Source of the DNA: Mycolicibacterium arenosum
GTDB taxonomy: Bacteria > Actinomycetota > Actinomycetes > Mycobacteriales > Mycobacteriaceae
Assembly (NCBI RefSeq): GCF_024320865.1
Contig: NZ_JANDBD010000018.1
Location: 64,401-128,400 of the forward strand
Length of the DNA stretch: 64,000 nucleotides
Direction of reading: 5' to 3'
Below the pieces are notes generated by a model. It was not told where the DNA came from, did no database searches, and saw nothing but the letters and a program-made list of their open reading frames with translations. Both the position numbers and the translations under genes were made by a program. How positions within the stretch are numbered: the stretch's first letter is position 1; every line of letters starts with the position of its first letter. Positions 7,816-17,325 of the stretch are shown piece after piece.

Positions 7816-9341
7816 GCCCGCCCTCCCTCTTCACGCGTGTTCAGCACACTGATGCCCCGAAACAGCGCCGACGGGCACCCGTGACTGACCGGTGCCACCT
7901 GGCCGGGTTGCGCCTTGCCGCAGTTGAACGCCCCGCCCAACCGCCATGTCGACGCGCCGCCGACGGCCTCGAGCGCGCCCCAGAAATCGGTGGTGGTGGC
8001 CTGATAGGCGACGTCGCGCACCTGTCCGTCCAAGCGGCCATTGCGGATTCGGAAGAACCGCTGCCCGGTGAACTGGAAGTTGTAGCGCTGCATGTCGATC
8101 GACCACGACTTGTCGCCGACGATGTAGACGCCGTCGTCGACGCGGGCGATGAGGTCGTCGGTGCTCAGTTCCTCCGGCCCCGGCTGCAGCGACACGTTGG
8201 CCATCCGCTGAATCGGGACGTGGTGCGGCGAGTCCGCATAGGAGCAGCCGTTGGATCTGGGGACGCCGAGCTTCGGCGCGAACACCCGGTCCAGCTGGTA
8301 ACCGACGAAGATGCCGTCGCGGACGAGGTCCCAGCTCTGCGCGCGGACACCCTCGTCGTCGAAACCGACTGTCGCGAGCCCGAATTCGACGGTCCGGTCG
8401 GCGGTGACGTTCATCACCTCCGATCCGTATCGCATCGTGCCCAGCTTGTCCGGGGTGGCGAACGACGTACCGGCGTAGGCCGCCTCGTAACCGATGGCAC
8501 GGTCGTACTCGGTGGCGTGGCCGATGGATTCGTGGATCGTCAGCCACAGGTTCGTCGGATCGATGACGAGATCGGTTGCACCCGCGGTCACGCTCGGCGC
8601 CTTGACCTTCTCGGAGAGCAGGGCGGGCAGCTGCGCGAGTTCGGTCGTCCAGTCGAACACGTCGTCACCGGCGACGGCCTCCCAGCCGCGCGCCATCGGC
8701 GGGGCCAGCGTGCGCATCGAGTCGAAGGACCCCGCCGCAGCGTCGACCGCGACGGCGTCGACCGTGGGCTGCACCCGCACCCGCTGTTGCGTGATCGACG
8801 AGCCGAGCGTGTCGGCGTAGAAGGTCTGCTCCTTGACGGCGTGCAGCGCCGCCGACACGTGGTCCACGCCGTCGCTGGCCAGCAGCCGGCCCGAGTACTC
8901 GCCGAGCACCGCGATCTTGTCGGCGGCCGGCACGTCGAACGGGTCGATGCGGTAGTCGGACACCCAGCTGACGTCGGTGTACACCGGCTCCGGTGCGAGT
9001 TCGATGCGCTCGGAGTTCAAAACCGCCAGCGACGTCGCCACCTTTACGGCGCGACGCGCGGTCTCCGCGGCGACGGCCGGGTCGAGTTCGGCGTGCGACG
9101 CGAACCCCCACGTGCCGTTGACGATGACGCGCACCGCCAACCCGATCTCACGGTTCACCACCGACGTCTCCAGCTCACGGTCCCGTAACTGGATGAGTTC
9201 GGTCGTGATGCGGTGCACCCGCAGATCGGCGTGGCTCGCGCCTGCGGCGAGCGCGGCCGACAATGCTGCGTCGGCCAACTCCTGCCGCGGCAGCGCAAGG
9301 AAGTCCGGGTCGACTCGTCGGCGCGCTGTCACGGAAACCAC
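7812..9341 (-). CDS. tldD: TldD-family zinc metalloprotease
   Basis: A 509-residue protein with the TldD catalytic motif HESIGH (HExxxH) near the middle, followed by the conserved EAAYAGTSFATPDKLG region, and a C-terminal GGASTWRLGGAFNCGKAQPG block. It is the catalytic partner of TldE in the next gene. The GTG at 9341 gives an N-terminus MVSVTARRRVDP; a second in-frame GTG three codons later (9332) is equally possible. It is divergent from uspA. With the furthest uspA start only 29 bases would separate the two genes, which argues for a shorter uspA. Confidence 0.92.
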   Translation of the reverse strand: MVSVTARRRVDPDFLALPRQELADAALSAALAAGASHADLRVHRITTELIQLRDRELETSVVNREIGLAVRVIVNGTWGFASHAELDPAVAAETARRAVKVATSLAVLNSERIELAPEPVYTDVSWVSDYRIDPFDVPAADKIAVLGEYSGRLLASDGVDHVSAALHAVKEQTFYADTLGSSITQQRVRVQPTVDAVAVDAAAGSFDSMRTLAPPMARGWEAVAGDDVFDWTTELAQLPALLSEKVKAPSVTAGATDLVIDPTNLWLTIHESIGHATEYDRAIGYEAAYAGTSFATPDKLGTMRYGSEVMNVTADRTVEFGLATVGFDDEGVRAQSWDLVRDGIFVGYQLDRVFAPKLGVPRSNGCSYADSPHHVPIQRMANVSLQPGPEELSTDDLIARVDDGVYIVGDKSWSIDMQRYNFQFTGQRFFRIRNGRLDGQVRDVAYQATTTDFWGALEAVGGASTWRLGGAFNCGKAQPGQVAPVSHGCPSALFRGISVLNTREEGGRA

Positions 9342-9370
9342 CGTAGCGGCAACAGCCCCACGGCACGGGG

Positions 9371-10336
9371 ATGGCCTTTAATGGCTGGGTGAGGTTACGC
9401 CGCAGGGAGCCGCGCGACGTATCCCCCGTCACTGCGCTCGCCCGACGACCGGGTCGCATCGCCCGCGCGCTACCGCGGATGCGACGCACCGCCGTCGCCT
9501 ATCTGTTGCTGACCCCCAGCCTCTTCGGCGTCGTCGTCTTCCTGCTGCTGCCGATGCTCGTCGTGCTGTGGCTCAGCGTGTACCGCTGGGACCTGCTCGG
9601 CCCCATGCAGTACGTCGGTTTCGCCAACTGGCGCTCGGTGCTGACGGACGTGACCTTCGCCAAGTCGCTGCTGGTGACCGTCCTGTTCATCGCGATGGTC
9701 GTGCCGCTGCAGACGGTGCTCGGACTGTTCGCGGCCCTGATGCTGGCGCGCGATCTGCCCGGCACCGCGTTCTTCCGCACCCTGTACGTGCTCCCGTGGA
9801 TCTGCTCGCCGCTGGCGATCGCGGTGCTGTGGCGGTGGATCCTGGCGCCCACCGACGGCGCGATCAGCACGGTGCTCGGACACCGCATCGAGTGGCTCAC
9901 CGACCCGCACCTCGCGCTGCCCGTCGTGTCCGCCGTCACCGTCTGGACGAACGTCGGATACGTCACGCTGTTCTTCCTCGCCGGGATCCTCGCGGTGCCG
10001 CGGGAACTGCACCAGGCCGCCAGCACCGACGGGGCGGGCTCGTTCCAGCGGTTCCGGCGCATCACGCTGCCGCTGCTGCGACCGACGATGTTCTTCGTGT
10101 TGGTGACGGGGATCATCAGCGCGGCACAGGTTTTCGACACCGTCTACGCGCTGACCGGCGGCGGCCCCAGCGGCACCACCGATCTGGTCTCCCACCGCAT
10201 CTACGCCGAGGCCTTCGGGGCGGCGGCCGTCGGACGCGCCGCGGTGATGGCGGTCGTCATGTTCGTGCTGCTGATCGGCGTCACGCTGGCGCAGCAGGCC
10301 TACTTCCGACGACGGATCAGCTATGACCTCGTATAA
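9371..10336 (+). CDS. uspA: Carbohydrate ABC transporter permease UspA
   Basis: A MalF-type inner-membrane permease with about six membrane helices and the permease loop EAA-like motif (HQAASTDGAGSFQRFRRITLPLL) that docks the ATPase. It forms a heterodimer with UspB, and UspC delivers the substrate. The family in M. tuberculosis (Rv2316-Rv2318) binds amino-sugars and related carbohydrates, as known. The start is uncertain: ATG 9371 has no spaced ribosome-binding site, GTG 9389 is in frame, and ATG 9479 begins MRRTAVAYLLLTP, closest to the usual family N-terminus. I give the longest frame as the outer limit. No ATPase gene is present, as in the Mtb locus, so a shared one must serve. Confidence 0.88.
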   Translation: MAFNGWVRLRRREPRDVSPVTALARRPGRIARALPRMRRTAVAYLLLTPSLFGVVVFLLLPMLVVLWLSVYRWDLLGPMQYVGFANWRSVLTDVTFAKSLLVTVLFIAMVVPLQTVLGLFAALMLARDLPGTAFFRTLYVLPWICSPLAIAVLWRWILAPTDGAISTVLGHRIEWLTDPHLALPVVSAVTVWTNVGYVTLFFLAGILAVPRELHQAASTDGAGSFQRFRRITLPLLRPTMFFVLVTGIISAAQVFDTVYALTGGGPSGTTDLVSHRIYAEAFGAAAVGRAAVMAVVMFVLLIGVTLAQQAYFRRRISYDLV

Positions 10337-11162
10337 GCGGGCGATCGGGTGCATCGCCTCGGGCGTCGTCATCTACCCGGCGCTGCTCGTCGGCGCCGTC
10401 GTCACGCTGGTCCCGTTCGGGCTCGGACTGCTGACCTCGATCACCTCGGCGCGCCAGTTCAACACCGAGTCCCCGCTCTCGCTACCCACTCCCCCGACCC
10501 TGGCCAACTACTTCGGACTGGCCGAAGCCGGGTTCGGCCGCGCTCTGGTGGTGACGGCACTGGTGACCGCCGTCGTCACGGTCGGGCAGCTGACCTTCTC
10601 GGTGCTGGCGGGTTACGCCTTTGCGCGCCTTGAGTTCCGGGGCCGGGACACCCTGTTCTGGCTGTACGTCGCGACGCTGATGGTGCCCGCGACGGTGATG
10701 GTCGTGCCGCTGTACCTGATGATGGCCGAGGCCGGGCTGCGCAACACCTTCTGGGCGCTGGTGTTGCCGTTCGTGTTCGGGTCGCCGTACGCGATCTTCC
10801 TTCTCCGCGAGTACTTCCGGACCATTCCCGACGATCTGATCCGGGCCGCCCGCATCGACGGGGCGAACACCATGGACGTCATCTTCCACGTCGTGCTCCC
10901 CGCGAGCAGGCCGATTCTGGTGACGCTGGCGTTGATCACCGTGGTGTCGCAGTGGAACAACTTCATGTGGCCGCTCGTCATCACCAGCGGTGACACCTGG
11001 CGCGTGCTGACTGTCGCGACGGCAGGACTGCAGTCGCGCTACGACGCGCAGTGGACGCTGGTGATGGCGGCGACGACGGTCGCAATCGTCCCGCTGATCG
11101 GACTGTTCGTCGTGCTGGGCCGCCACATCGTCCGGTCGATCATCGTGACGGGGCTGAAGTGA
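10323..11162 (+). CDS. uspB: Carbohydrate ABC transporter permease UspB
   Basis: A 279-residue MalG-type permease with about six membrane helices. The cytoplasmic coupling loop reads LIRAARIDGANTMDVIFHVVLPAS, the expected EAA motif. It overlaps the end of uspA by 14 bases and the start of uspC by four (GTGA), so the three genes are tightly coupled. The protein is predicted to pair with UspA to form the membrane channel of the importer. Confidence 0.92.
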   Translation: MTSYKRAIGCIASGVVIYPALLVGAVVTLVPFGLGLLTSITSARQFNTESPLSLPTPPTLANYFGLAEAGFGRALVVTALVTAVVTVGQLTFSVLAGYAFARLEFRGRDTLFWLYVATLMVPATVMVVPLYLMMAEAGLRNTFWALVLPFVFGSPYAIFLLREYFRTIPDDLIRAARIDGANTMDVIFHVVLPASRPILVTLALITVVSQWNNFMWPLVITSGDTWRVLTVATAGLQSRYDAQWTLVMAATTVAIVPLIGLFVVLGRHIVRSIIVTGLK

Positions 11163-12493
11163 CGCCGCCCCGAGCATCGACGTTGTTCGTCGCAGGCATC
11201 GCGGGGCTCATGGCGGTGCTGTTGGCCGCGGCGTTGCTGCTGGGTCGCTCGCCGGACACGTCCGACCACACCGTGGTGACCGTGCGGTTGTGGGATGACC
11301 AGGTGGCGGCGGCCTATCGCGCGTCGTTCGACGAGTTCAGCAGGCAGAACCCGGATATCGAGGTCCGCCTCAACGTCGTGGCCTACTCGTCGTACTTCGA
11401 CACGCTGCGCACCGACGTGGCGGGAGGCGGCGCCGACGACGTCTTCTGGCTGTCCAACGCGTACTTCGCGGGCTACGCGGACGGCGGCCATCTGCTGGAC
11501 ATCGGGGCGACGCTCCGGCCGGACCTCGCCCGAGGCTGGGACCGCAACGTCGTCGCCCAGTTCACCCGCAACGGCGTGCTGTGGGGTGTCCCGCAGCTCA
11601 CCGACGCGGGGATCGCGGTCTACTTCAACGCCGATCTCCTCGACGCCGCCGGGGTCAACCTCGTCGAACTGATCGGGTTGCGGTGGTCCCCCGGTGCGGG
11701 CGACACGTTGCGCGCCCTGCTGAAGCGGCTCACCGTCGACGAGGACGGTCACCGCGCGAACAGTCCGGAGTTCGACCCGACGAGGGTGCGCCAGTGGGGG
11801 TACAACGCCGCCAACGACCTTCAGGGCATCTACCTGAATTACGTCGGGTCGGCGGGCGGGGTGTTCCAGGACGGCGACCGGTTCGCCTTCGACAACGCCG
11901 CGGGCGTGCTGGCGTTCCGGTATCTGGTCGACCTCATCAACACCGATCACGTCTCACCGCCAGCGTCGGACACCAACGACAACGGCGACTTCTCCCGCAA
12001 TCAGTTCCTCTCAAGCCGGATGGCGCTGTTCCAGTCCGGGACCTACAACCTCGCCGCGGTGGCCGACCAGGCCACGTTCCGGTGGGGTGTCGCGATGCTG
12101 CCGACCGGACCGACGGGCCGCGTCTCGGTCACCAACGGCATTGCCGCCGCGGGCAATTCGGCCACCCGACACCCCGGCGCGGTGCGCCGGGTGCTGGAGT
12201 GGATGGGCAGCCCGATCGGCAACGGCTTCCTGGGGTCGGGTGGTGCGGCGATCCCCGCGGTGACGACGGCCCAGCCGGGCTACTTCGCGTACTGGGCGTC
12301 ACGGGGTGTGGACGTGCGGCCGTTCTTCCGGGTTCTGGACGGACCCCGGATCCCCGCGCCCGGCGGTCCCGGTTTCCCCGCCGGGTACCAGGCCATCAAG
12401 CCCTACTTCGACGAGATGTTCCTCGGCAGAGCCGATGTCGCCGCCACGCTGGCCGACGCACAGCGCGCCGCGAACGCCGCGGCGGCGGGATAG
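11159..12493 (+). CDS. uspC: Carbohydrate-binding protein UspC of the ABC importer
   Basis: A 444-residue extracytoplasmic solute-binding protein. An N-terminal hydrophobic segment (about residues 8-28) anchors or exports it; there is no Cys at its end, so it is not an obvious lipoprotein. The mature part has the family-1 binding-protein features: VTVRLWDDQVAAAYRASFDEF at the N-terminus, DDVFWLSNAYFAGYADGG, and GVPQLTDAGIAVYFNADLL. The GTG at 11159 is chosen because it overlaps the uspB stop as GTGA; the open frame extends 36 codons further, but inside uspB. It closes the importer operon. Confidence 0.91.
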   Translation: MTPPRASTLFVAGIAGLMAVLLAAALLLGRSPDTSDHTVVTVRLWDDQVAAAYRASFDEFSRQNPDIEVRLNVVAYSSYFDTLRTDVAGGGADDVFWLSNAYFAGYADGGHLLDIGATLRPDLARGWDRNVVAQFTRNGVLWGVPQLTDAGIAVYFNADLLDAAGVNLVELIGLRWSPGAGDTLRALLKRLTVDEDGHRANSPEFDPTRVRQWGYNAANDLQGIYLNYVGSAGGVFQDGDRFAFDNAAGVLAFRYLVDLINTDHVSPPASDTNDNGDFSRNQFLSSRMALFQSGTYNLAAVADQATFRWGVAMLPTGPTGRVSVTNGIAAAGNSATRHPGAVRRVLEWMGSPIGNGFLGSGGAAIPAVTTAQPGYFAYWASRGVDVRPFFRVLDGPRIPAPGGPGFPAGYQAIKPYFDEMFLGRADVAATLADAQRAANAAAAG

Positions 12494-12553
12494 CGGTCCG
12501 AGCCGTTTGACGCGCGGCGAAAATTTGTCGTACTGCCGTGCCAGTATGGGGTC

Positions 12554-13807
12554 ATGTCCACGGCGGCAGCGTCTTACGGGCCCGACCTCAGTCGCGGCGA
12601 GCGCCTCGACGCGTTGTTCGCCGAACTCGCCGAGATCACCGGACAGCGCAACGCCCTGGACGGCCGCATCGTCGACATCGTCGCCGAGATCGACGGCGAC
12701 GGCGTCTACGGCCTCTGGGGCAACACCGGCTGCCGCTCCATCGCCGCACTGGTCGCCTGGAAGACCGGCTGCTCGCCGCGCAACGCCGAGACCGTCGTCG
12801 CCGTCGCCAAACGCGCGACCGAGTTCCCGCGGTGCACCGACGCCCTGCGCGAGGGCCGGCTCTCGCTGGATCAGGTCGGGGCGATCGCCGAGAACGCCGG
12901 CGACGGTTCCGACGCCCACTACGCCCACCTCGCCCGGAGTGCGACGGTCACCCAACTGCGCACGGCGATCAGCCTGGAATCCACACCCGACAAGCCGGCA
13001 CCCGAACCGAAGCGCTCCATCACCAAATCCGAGCACGGGGATCACACCACCTGGAAGATCACCCTCCCCAAGCTGGACGCCGCCCGGTTCGACGCCGCGC
13101 TGGGCTCGCACCGCGACGCGCTGATCGCCGACTGGACACGGGATCACGACGACCGCGAAACCGGGCAGACCCCGCCGATGCCCACCACCGTCGACGCGTT
13201 CCTGAGCCTCGTCGACGCCGGCTGGGACACCGACGCCGCGGCCCGCCCGCACGGCCAGCGCACCACCGTGGTCGCGCACCTCGACGTCGACCAGCGTCTC
13301 GCGTCGCTGCATCTGGGGCCGCTGCTGTCCGACGAGGAGCGCCGCTACCTGCTCTGCGACGCCACCTGCGAGGTGTGGTTCGAACGCCAGGGCCGGGTGA
13401 TCGGCACCGGGCGGGCCACCCGCACCGTGAACCGCCGCCTGCGCCGCGCTCTGGAGCACCGCGACCACGGCACCTGCGTCGTGCCCGGCTGCGGAGCCAC
13501 CCGCGGACTGCACGCCCACCACATCGTGCACTGGGAGGACGGCGGACCCACCGAACTGGACAATCTGGTCCTGGTCTGCCCGTACCACCACCGCCTGCAC
13601 CACCGGGGTGTCATCACCATCGGTGGCGACGCCTACCACCTCACCGTCACCGACCGCCGCGGCCGAATATTGACCAACGCCTCCCTCGCCCGGCCACCGA
13701 CGACACCCCCACCCGCGGTCGCCCCCTACAAGGGGCCGACCGGCGAACGCGCCCACTGGTGGTGGTACGACCCGTACACGCCGAACCCACCACCGACGAC
13801 CAACTAG
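12554..13807 (+). CDS. 13E12-type DUF222/HNH endonuclease-domain protein
   Basis: A 417-residue protein of the mycobacterial 13E12 repeat family. The N-terminal two thirds is the DUF222 helical region. Residues of about 307-346 form an HNH nuclease module: CVVPGCG, then HAHHIVHWEDGGPTELDNLV and CPYHHRLHH, with the His-Asn-His residues and two zinc-binding Cys pairs. Members occur in many copies in mycobacterial genomes and in M. tuberculosis some serve as prophage attachment sites; their biochemical role is not settled. Only one copy is visible here, with no integrase or flanking direct repeats. The Pro-rich C-terminus (TPPPAVAPYKGP) is typical of the family. Confidence 0.9.
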   Translation: MSTAAASYGPDLSRGERLDALFAELAEITGQRNALDGRIVDIVAEIDGDGVYGLWGNTGCRSIAALVAWKTGCSPRNAETVVAVAKRATEFPRCTDALREGRLSLDQVGAIAENAGDGSDAHYAHLARSATVTQLRTAISLESTPDKPAPEPKRSITKSEHGDHTTWKITLPKLDAARFDAALGSHRDALIADWTRDHDDRETGQTPPMPTTVDAFLSLVDAGWDTDAAARPHGQRTTVVAHLDVDQRLASLHLGPLLSDEERRYLLCDATCEVWFERQGRVIGTGRATRTVNRRLRRALEHRDHGTCVVPGCGATRGLHAHHIVHWEDGGPTELDNLVLVCPYHHRLHHRGVITIGGDAYHLTVTDRRGRILTNASLARPPTTPPPAVAPYKGPTGERAHWWWYDPYTPNPPPTTN

Positions 13808-13825
13808 GTCGTCACAGAGTCGGCG

Positions 13826-14659
13826 CTACGCGCTGGTCGCCAGCGGCGAGAGCAGTTCGATGTAGAGCGACACCGCGCAGAGCGCGATGACGATCGCCAG
13901 TGCGGCCGCGTCGCGCCGCTTCGGCCGGGACTCCAGCGCGGAGATCTGTCCCGAGCCGCCGCGCGCGGTGATCGCGTCACCCATCTCGTCGGCGCGGCGC
14001 AGTGCCACCGTCACCGCAGCCGCCAGCAGGTCGATCAGTTCGGCGGCCCAGCGCCTACGCCTGTCGCGCCGGGTGATTGCGGGGTCCTTCGGACGCAGGC
14101 GGCGCGCCGCGAACAACACGCGGAACTCGTCGATGAGCATCGGGAACGCCCGCAGCGCGAGCGCGATGGTGACGGCCCAGTCGTCGACCGGGAGGCGCAA
14201 CACCTTCAGCGGACGCCCCAGTTTGGCTATTGCAGGAGCGATTTCGGCGACGCTGGTGGTCCAGGACACCAGCATGCCGAGCCCGAGCAGCACAATCGAC
14301 AGCGCGGTGATCCGCAGGAAGCTGAGCAATCCGCCGAGGCCGACCGTCAGCCCGGCGACGTCGACGTGCGGGGCACCGCCGCCGAACGTCGCGGTCACCC
14401 CGCCTAGGAGCAGGAGGACCCACAGAAACACCGGGACCGAGGGCAGCGCCCCGCGCGGCACACCTGCCAGCCGAGCCGTCACGACGACCAGCACGGCGAC
14501 CAGACCGATGGGAATCCAGCCGGGGTAGAACGTCATGAGAATCCCGATGCCCAGGACGGTGAGTAGCTTCGTCCCCGCCCACAGCCGGTGGACGACGGTG
14601 TCGCCGGGCACCGGGCGCAGCAGGACCACGGGCCTGCGCTGCTTTCCGGGTGAGGTCAC
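13826..14659 (-). CDS. ecfT: ECF transporter transmembrane T component
   Basis: A 277-residue EcfT-type membrane protein (Rv2325c-like). It has N-terminal hydrophobic helices, then a coupling domain with ALRAFPMLIDEFRVLFAARRLR, the charged helix that contacts the ATPases, and a C-terminal helix pair. It forms the scaffold of an energy-coupling factor importer for a vitamin or metal. The GTG at 14659 is chosen since it overlaps the stop of the ATPase gene as GTGA; the longer frame to 14728 would lie inside that gene. The substrate is unknown because the S domain is fused to the ATPase protein. Confidence 0.9.
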   Translation of the reverse strand: MTSPGKQRRPVVLLRPVPGDTVVHRLWAGTKLLTVLGIGILMTFYPGWIPIGLVAVLVVVTARLAGVPRGALPSVPVFLWVLLLLGGVTATFGGGAPHVDVAGLTVGLGGLLSFLRITALSIVLLGLGMLVSWTTSVAEIAPAIAKLGRPLKVLRLPVDDWAVTIALALRAFPMLIDEFRVLFAARRLRPKDPAITRRDRRRRWAAELIDLLAAAVTVALRRADEMGDAITARGGSGQISALESRPKRRDAAALAIVIALCAVSLYIELLSPLATSA

Positions 14660-16731
14660 GCCGCACCCCCCGTCGGAGCGGGCGACGGCGCCAGTTCGCC
14701 GGCGTGCAGGTTGATGGTGCGCGGGCACAGCGCCTCGAGTCCCGCGAAGTCGTGCGAGATGACCACGACCGTGAGGCCGGTGTTGCGGCGCAGGTCCTCG
14801 AGCAACCGCAGCAGCCCGCGCTGGCTGGCGGCGTCGAGCCCGGCCAGCGGTTCGTCGAGGATGATCGCGCGCGGTGAACGGGCCAGCAGACCCGCGAGCA
14901 CGACCCGGCGCATCTGCCCGCCCGACAGCTGATCGATGCGTCGCAGCCCCAGCGTGGGGTCCAGACCAACGGCGGCGAGGGCGCGCTCGACGAGGCGGTG
15001 ATCGTGATAGTCGAAGCCGGCGGCCGCTGCGATCTCGAGGTCGACCCGGCTGCGCATCAGCTGCAGACGAGCTGCCTGAAACGAGATCGCCACGGCGCCA
15101 ACCTGTTCGGCGACCGGCCTACCGTCCAACAGGCAGCTGCCCTTGCTCGGCTGCAGAAGCCCGGCCATGATCCAGGCCAGGGTCGACTTGCCCGAACCGT
15201 TGAGCCCGTGGATGAGCACCCCGTCACCCTCACCGACGACGAAGTCGATGTCGCGCAACGCCGTTGACGCCCACGGCGTGCCGCGGCCGTACTCGTGGCT
15301 CACTCCCCTGACCTCCAGCAGCGGGGCTCCGCTGTGATGCAGTGCAGGCCCCGCCTCGGGCGCGGGCGCGGTCTCGACCATCTGCACGTTGTCGGCGTTG
15401 CCGGTGAGGTTCACGACGCGGTCGCCCGCGTCGGCCTCGTCGTTGTAGTGGGTGATGTGCACCAGCGACATCCGATGTCGCTCGGTGAGTCCCGAGAGCA
15501 CCTGGATCAACCCCTCGCGCCCCGCCTGGTCGACCATGCTGGTGACCTCGTCGGCGATCATCAGCTGCGGTTCCCGCGCGAGAGCCCCGGCGACGGCGAG
15601 GCGCTGCAGCTCCCCGCCCGAGAGCCCACCGGTGTCGCGCTCGCCGAGCCCGGTGAGTCCGACCTCGTCGAGCAGCCGGTCGACGTCGGTGGCGGTGCCC
15701 GGCGGCAGGCCCCATACGACGTCGTCGACGACCCTGGTGCCCAGTACCTGACTTTCGGGGTGCTGCATGACGACGGCAGTGCCACCGAACTTGCCGAGTC
15801 CGACGGCGCCGGGACGTTCGAGTGTTCCCGAGGTGGGCTGACGCCCGGACAGCAGCAGCATCAGCGTCGTCTTGCCGGAACCGTTGGCGCCCGTGATGGC
15901 GAGGTGTTCACCGGGTTCCACGGTCAGCGTGATCGGTCCGACCGCGTCGTGATCGGCTCCCGGATACCGGAAGCGGACGTCGCGGAACGTCGCGGGGACG
16001 GGTGCCACCGGTGCGTCGTCGGCCGAGTAGTCGAGTTTGTGGACGTCGGGGACGCCGGACAGCCGATGCAGCACCCGCGACAGTGCCCACCAGCCGATGA
16101 GGGTCACGAAGGTGATGCTCCAGATCGACGTGCCGATGATCAGGACGGGCCAGAACCGCAGCATGGTCGCGACGGTGTCCTTCAGCATCTGCGCGGCGTC
16201 GGCGAAGCCGGGGATCGGCAGCGCGGCGAGCACCGTGGCGGTGCCGTTCGCGTTCGCGGTGATGGTCTCGAAGATGAGATGCCTCAGGCGGGACAGGATC
16301 AGCAGTGCGGTCGTCCCGATGACTCCGAACACGGTGCCTGCGACGACCGCGGAGACGAACACCGTGAAGGTGCCCCTGCCCTTGCGCTTGACGATGCCGG
16401 CCAGGCCGCCGATGTAGGCGCAGTCGACGACGGTCATGAAGCCGCCCATGCCGGCGATCAGGAACGCGATCACGGCGCCTGCGACCGTGGCGGCGATCAG
16501 CACCCGCAGCCGATGGCGGTACGCGAGCAGGCCCATGGGCACGGTGCCCAGGAGCGACAACCCGGCCGCGAAGGGCACGACGACGGCGATGATCGCGGTG
16601 GCGGCGCAGAGGGCGGCCATGACGGCGGCGTGGGCGAGTTCGTCGGGCTGGAGGGGCCCGCTACGGCGCTGCGAGACGGGCGGAGAACCGGCACTGAGGC
16701 GGCGGGTGTCGCTCGAGCCGCTCGGTGCCAT
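14656..16731 (-). CDS. ECF transporter fusion: S-like membrane domain plus two ATPase domains
   Basis: A 691-residue fusion protein (Rv2326c-like). Residues of about 30-260 hold five to six hydrophobic helices and look like a substrate-binding S component. Two ABC ATPase domains follow: Walker A ITGANGSGKTT near 280 and IHGLNGSGKST near 510, signatures LSGGELQRLAVAGAL and LSGGQMRRVVLAGLL, and Walker B sequences ending IADEVTS and ILDEP. With the T component next door a single operon encodes a complete ECF importer. The ATG at 16731 is preferred; another ATG at 16773 adds 14 residues and neither has a strong ribosome-binding site. The ligand cannot be deduced; no riboswitch was recognised upstream. 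Confidence 0.9.
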   Translation of the reverse strand: MAPSGSSDTRRLSAGSPPVSQRRSGPLQPDELAHAAVMAALCAATAIIAVVVPFAAGLSLLGTVPMGLLAYRHRLRVLIAATVAGAVIAFLIAGMGGFMTVVDCAYIGGLAGIVKRKGRGTFTVFVSAVVAGTVFGVIGTTALLILSRLRHLIFETITANANGTATVLAALPIPGFADAAQMLKDTVATMLRFWPVLIIGTSIWSITFVTLIGWWALSRVLHRLSGVPDVHKLDYSADDAPVAPVPATFRDVRFRYPGADHDAVGPITLTVEPGEHLAITGANGSGKTTLMLLLSGRQPTSGTLERPGAVGLGKFGGTAVVMQHPESQVLGTRVVDDVVWGLPPGTATDVDRLLDEVGLTGLGERDTGGLSGGELQRLAVAGALAREPQLMIADEVTSMVDQAGREGLIQVLSGLTERHRMSLVHITHYNDEADAGDRVVNLTGNADNVQMVETAPAPEAGPALHHSGAPLLEVRGVSHEYGRGTPWASTALRDIDFVVGEGDGVLIHGLNGSGKSTLAWIMAGLLQPSKGSCLLDGRPVAEQVGAVAISFQAARLQLMRSRVDLEIAAAAGFDYHDHRLVERALAAVGLDPTLGLRRIDQLSGGQMRRVVLAGLLARSPRAIILDEPLAGLDAASQRGLLRLLEDLRRNTGLTVVVISHDFAGLEALCPRTINLHAGELAPSPAPTGGAA

Positions 16732-16805
16732 TTCACGATTCTGCCAGTCGCAGGTAGAGATGGTTCTCAGCATGCTGTGACGGTCGACACGCCGCCGCTT
16801 TGATC

Positions 16806-16824
16806 TACATAGAGTTCCTATGTA
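16806..16824. promoter_or_regulatory. Probable operator of the MarR regulator
   Basis: A perfect inverted repeat TACATAG-AGTTC-CTATGTA (7-5-7) ends 10 bases before the ATG of the MarR gene and lies between it and the divergent ECF operon. Its size and symmetry are those of MarR-family operators, and its right arm could overlap a -10 element. Autoregulation of the marR-MFS pair is inferred. Confidence 0.75.
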
Positions 16825-16834
16825 ATCTGGTCCC

Positions 16835-17281
16835 ATGCCTTCCCCGACCACGACCGACACCGGGCTCGCCGCGGACCTACTCTCCGTCGTCGCCCGGATC
16901 AACCGGCTCGCGACGCAACGCGTGACGATGCAGTTGCCGTTCGCCCAGGCGCGCCTCCTGTCGACCATCGAGGATCAGGGCGCCGCCCGGATCTCCGATC
17001 TCGCCGCGCTCGACCACTGCTCGCAGCCCACGATGACCACCCAGGTGCGTCGCCTCGAAGACGCCGGACTGGTCACCCGCGCCCTCGACCCGGCCGACGG
17101 CCGTGCGGTGCTCATCAGCATCACCGACGCGGGCATCGCCGCGCTGGCCCAGGTTCGCACCGACCGCGGTGCCGCCATCGACCCGTTCCTCGAGCGGCTC
17201 GACGACGCCGACCGCCGCACGCTCGCCGACGCGATCCGCGTCATGCGCCGACTGCTGGACGACGCGCGCGAGCAGCACTGA
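16835..17281 (+). CDS. MarR-family transcriptional regulator
   Basis: A 148-residue winged-helix regulator (Rv2327-like). The recognition segment is ISDLAALDHCSQPTMTTQVRRLEDAGLV and the wing is TRALDPADGRAVLISITDAG, the D-x-R-A-V-L-I-x-x-T pattern of MarR proteins. It probably represses itself and the MFS exporter that starts 44 bases downstream, releasing the operator when a small ligand binds. The palindrome directly upstream supports this. The ligand is unknown. Confidence 0.92.
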   Translation: MPSPTTTDTGLAADLLSVVARINRLATQRVTMQLPFAQARLLSTIEDQGAARISDLAALDHCSQPTMTTQVRRLEDAGLVTRALDPADGRAVLISITDAGIAALAQVRTDRGAAIDPFLERLDDADRRTLADAIRVMRRLLDDAREQH

Positions 17282-17325
17282 GCACTCAGGACCTCTGACC
17301 ACCGACTAGAAGGAGCTGTTCGCCC

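Noticed and set aside
12299..13756. A 485-codon minus-strand frame over the 13E12-type gene
   Set aside because: Gly/Val-rich shadow of the real HNH gene, with no recognisable domain or ribosome-binding site.
12554..13807. HNH gene as a mobile homing endonuclease or insertion element
   Set aside because: No inverted or direct terminal repeats, no interrupted host gene, and the family is ordinary chromosomal in mycobacteria.
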